Positions 33,529 through 33,962 of a stretch of 33,962 nt of DNA are shown piece by piece. The translations under genes and the position numbers were made by a program. Below the pieces are notes generated by a model, which was given only the letters and a program-made list of their open reading frames with translations, searched no databases and was not told the origin of the DNA. Positions within the stretch are counted from its first letter, which is position 1. The number at the start of each line of letters is the position of its first letter. The DNA comes from an uncultured Myxococcales bacterium (GTDB lineage Bacteria > Myxococcota_A > Bradymonadia > UBA7976 > VGTA01): positions 1-33,962 of the forward strand of contig CAKZRU010000050.1 in the NCBI GenBank assembly GCA_937146725.1. The letters run 5' to 3'.

Positions 33529-33962
33529 TTATTCACCTTCGCAAGCACTTGTAAACTCAGCCCCTAAACCTCTTTTGGCGAGATCAATGGTTTGTCCACA
33601 GCCACTCAGCGTAGAGAAAACCGCTAATAGTTGCTCACTACAAATCGCCATACAAGCATCGATGACTCCAGCGGTATCACAGCTAGATAAATTAGGGCAT
33701 AAGCCCTCATCAATGGCGCAGGTCGCAAGTTGAGTACAGCCTTCCAAGCATCCCATCGTTACCCCTTCACGGCTTTCGCCACTTGCTACAAGAACTGGCT
33801 CACAGTTAGGATCCATCATGTCAGTACCCGATGCTTGCTCCATACCTGCTAACATCTCTGTACCTGCTTGTATGTCTGTACCTGCTTGAGCCATCACCCC
33901 ACCGGTTTGATTGACACTATATCCAGCACAGTTTTCTTCTGGTGTATTTGGAACAGCAGACC
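33529..33962 (-). CDS. Cys-rich surface protein with AGT/AGM linker, 5' end missing
   Basis: The frame stays open to the window edge, so the start and signal lie outside; 144 codons are visible. The visible N-terminal part includes ENCAGYSVNQTGG, then a Met/Ala/Gly/Thr linker (GVMAQAGTDIQAGTEMLAGM), then a compact C-terminal domain of about 90 residues with ten Cys (CEPVL...GCLEGCTQLATC...LCPNLSSCD...ACMAICS...GCG...ACEGE). The regular Cys spacing suggests five disulfides and an extracellular location. I do not recognise the family. The linker links it in style to the next gene, which starts 32 bases downstream. GTG and ATG codons inside the linker should not be taken as the start. Confidence 0.7.
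   Translation of the reverse strand, partial: SAVPNTPEENCAGYSVNQTGGVMAQAGTDIQAGTEMLAGMEQASGTDMMDPNCEPVLVASGESREGVTMGCLEGCTQLATCAIDEGLCPNLSSCDTAGVIDACMAICSEQLLAVFSTLSGCGQTIDLAKRGLGAEFTSACEGE

Noticed and set aside
1..33962. Mobile element or genomic-island borders
   Set aside because: No transposase, integrase, tRNA or terminal inverted repeats were seen, and base composition looks even along the window.

Overview
The window looks like chromosomal DNA of a Gram-negative, probably marine, Myxococcota-type bacterium (former Deltaproteobacteria). This rests on protein style rather than any marker gene: many secreted lipoproteins, MopE-type Cys/Asp repeats, myxobacterial Cys-rich motifs, a DUF1592/DUF1552 pair, outer-membrane porins and short Met-Ala-Gly tandem linkers. 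G+C is moderate and even. I see no rRNA, tRNA, CRISPR array, insertion sequence, integrase or attachment site, and no gene-free stretch longer than about 170 bases.

Layout. (1) 2-11772, plus strand: the 3' part of a giant calcium-binding-type surface protein (TEMAG linker, about 28 thrombospondin-type-3 modules, 20 MopE modules); a DUF547 protein; a phosphate-porin-like barrel coupled to a large PHP-domain (CehA/McbA-type) lipoprotein; and a lipoprotein with a Gly/Ala-rich hydrophobic segment and a Cys-rich tail. (2) 11792-17883, minus: a compact block read as DUF1592 lipoprotein, Tat-exported DUF1552 protein, a mosaic DUF5648 lipoprotein, an SDR oxidoreductase and an unrecognised anchored protein. 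(3) 17998-22004, minus: myo-inositol-phosphate synthase, then a periplasmic-binding-fold lipoprotein overlapping a small membrane protein. (4) 22168-28632, plus: an apparent starch/maltodextrin locus (maltoporin-like barrel and two GH13 amylase lipoproteins, tightly spaced), followed by a YaiI/DUF188 protein. (5) 28678-30390, minus: a flagellin carrying a zinc-metallopeptidase domain (flagellinolysin type). (6) 30496-31506, plus: a second SDR. (7) 31550-33962, minus: a BPI/TULIP-like lipoprotein with an ESMAG linker, preceded by the 3' part of a Cys-rich protein with a similar linker.

The common theme is the cell surface: about half the genes encode lipoproteins, barrels or filament proteins. 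Four proteins carry Met/Ala/Gly/Thr/Glu repeats between their export end and their folded part, with a fifth degenerate case; this is the best candidate for an undescribed shared feature. The flagellin-protease is the most striking single gene, but the family is already known. Several starts were moved from the longest frame to an internal codon with a better Shine-Dalgarno sequence; this is noted per gene.
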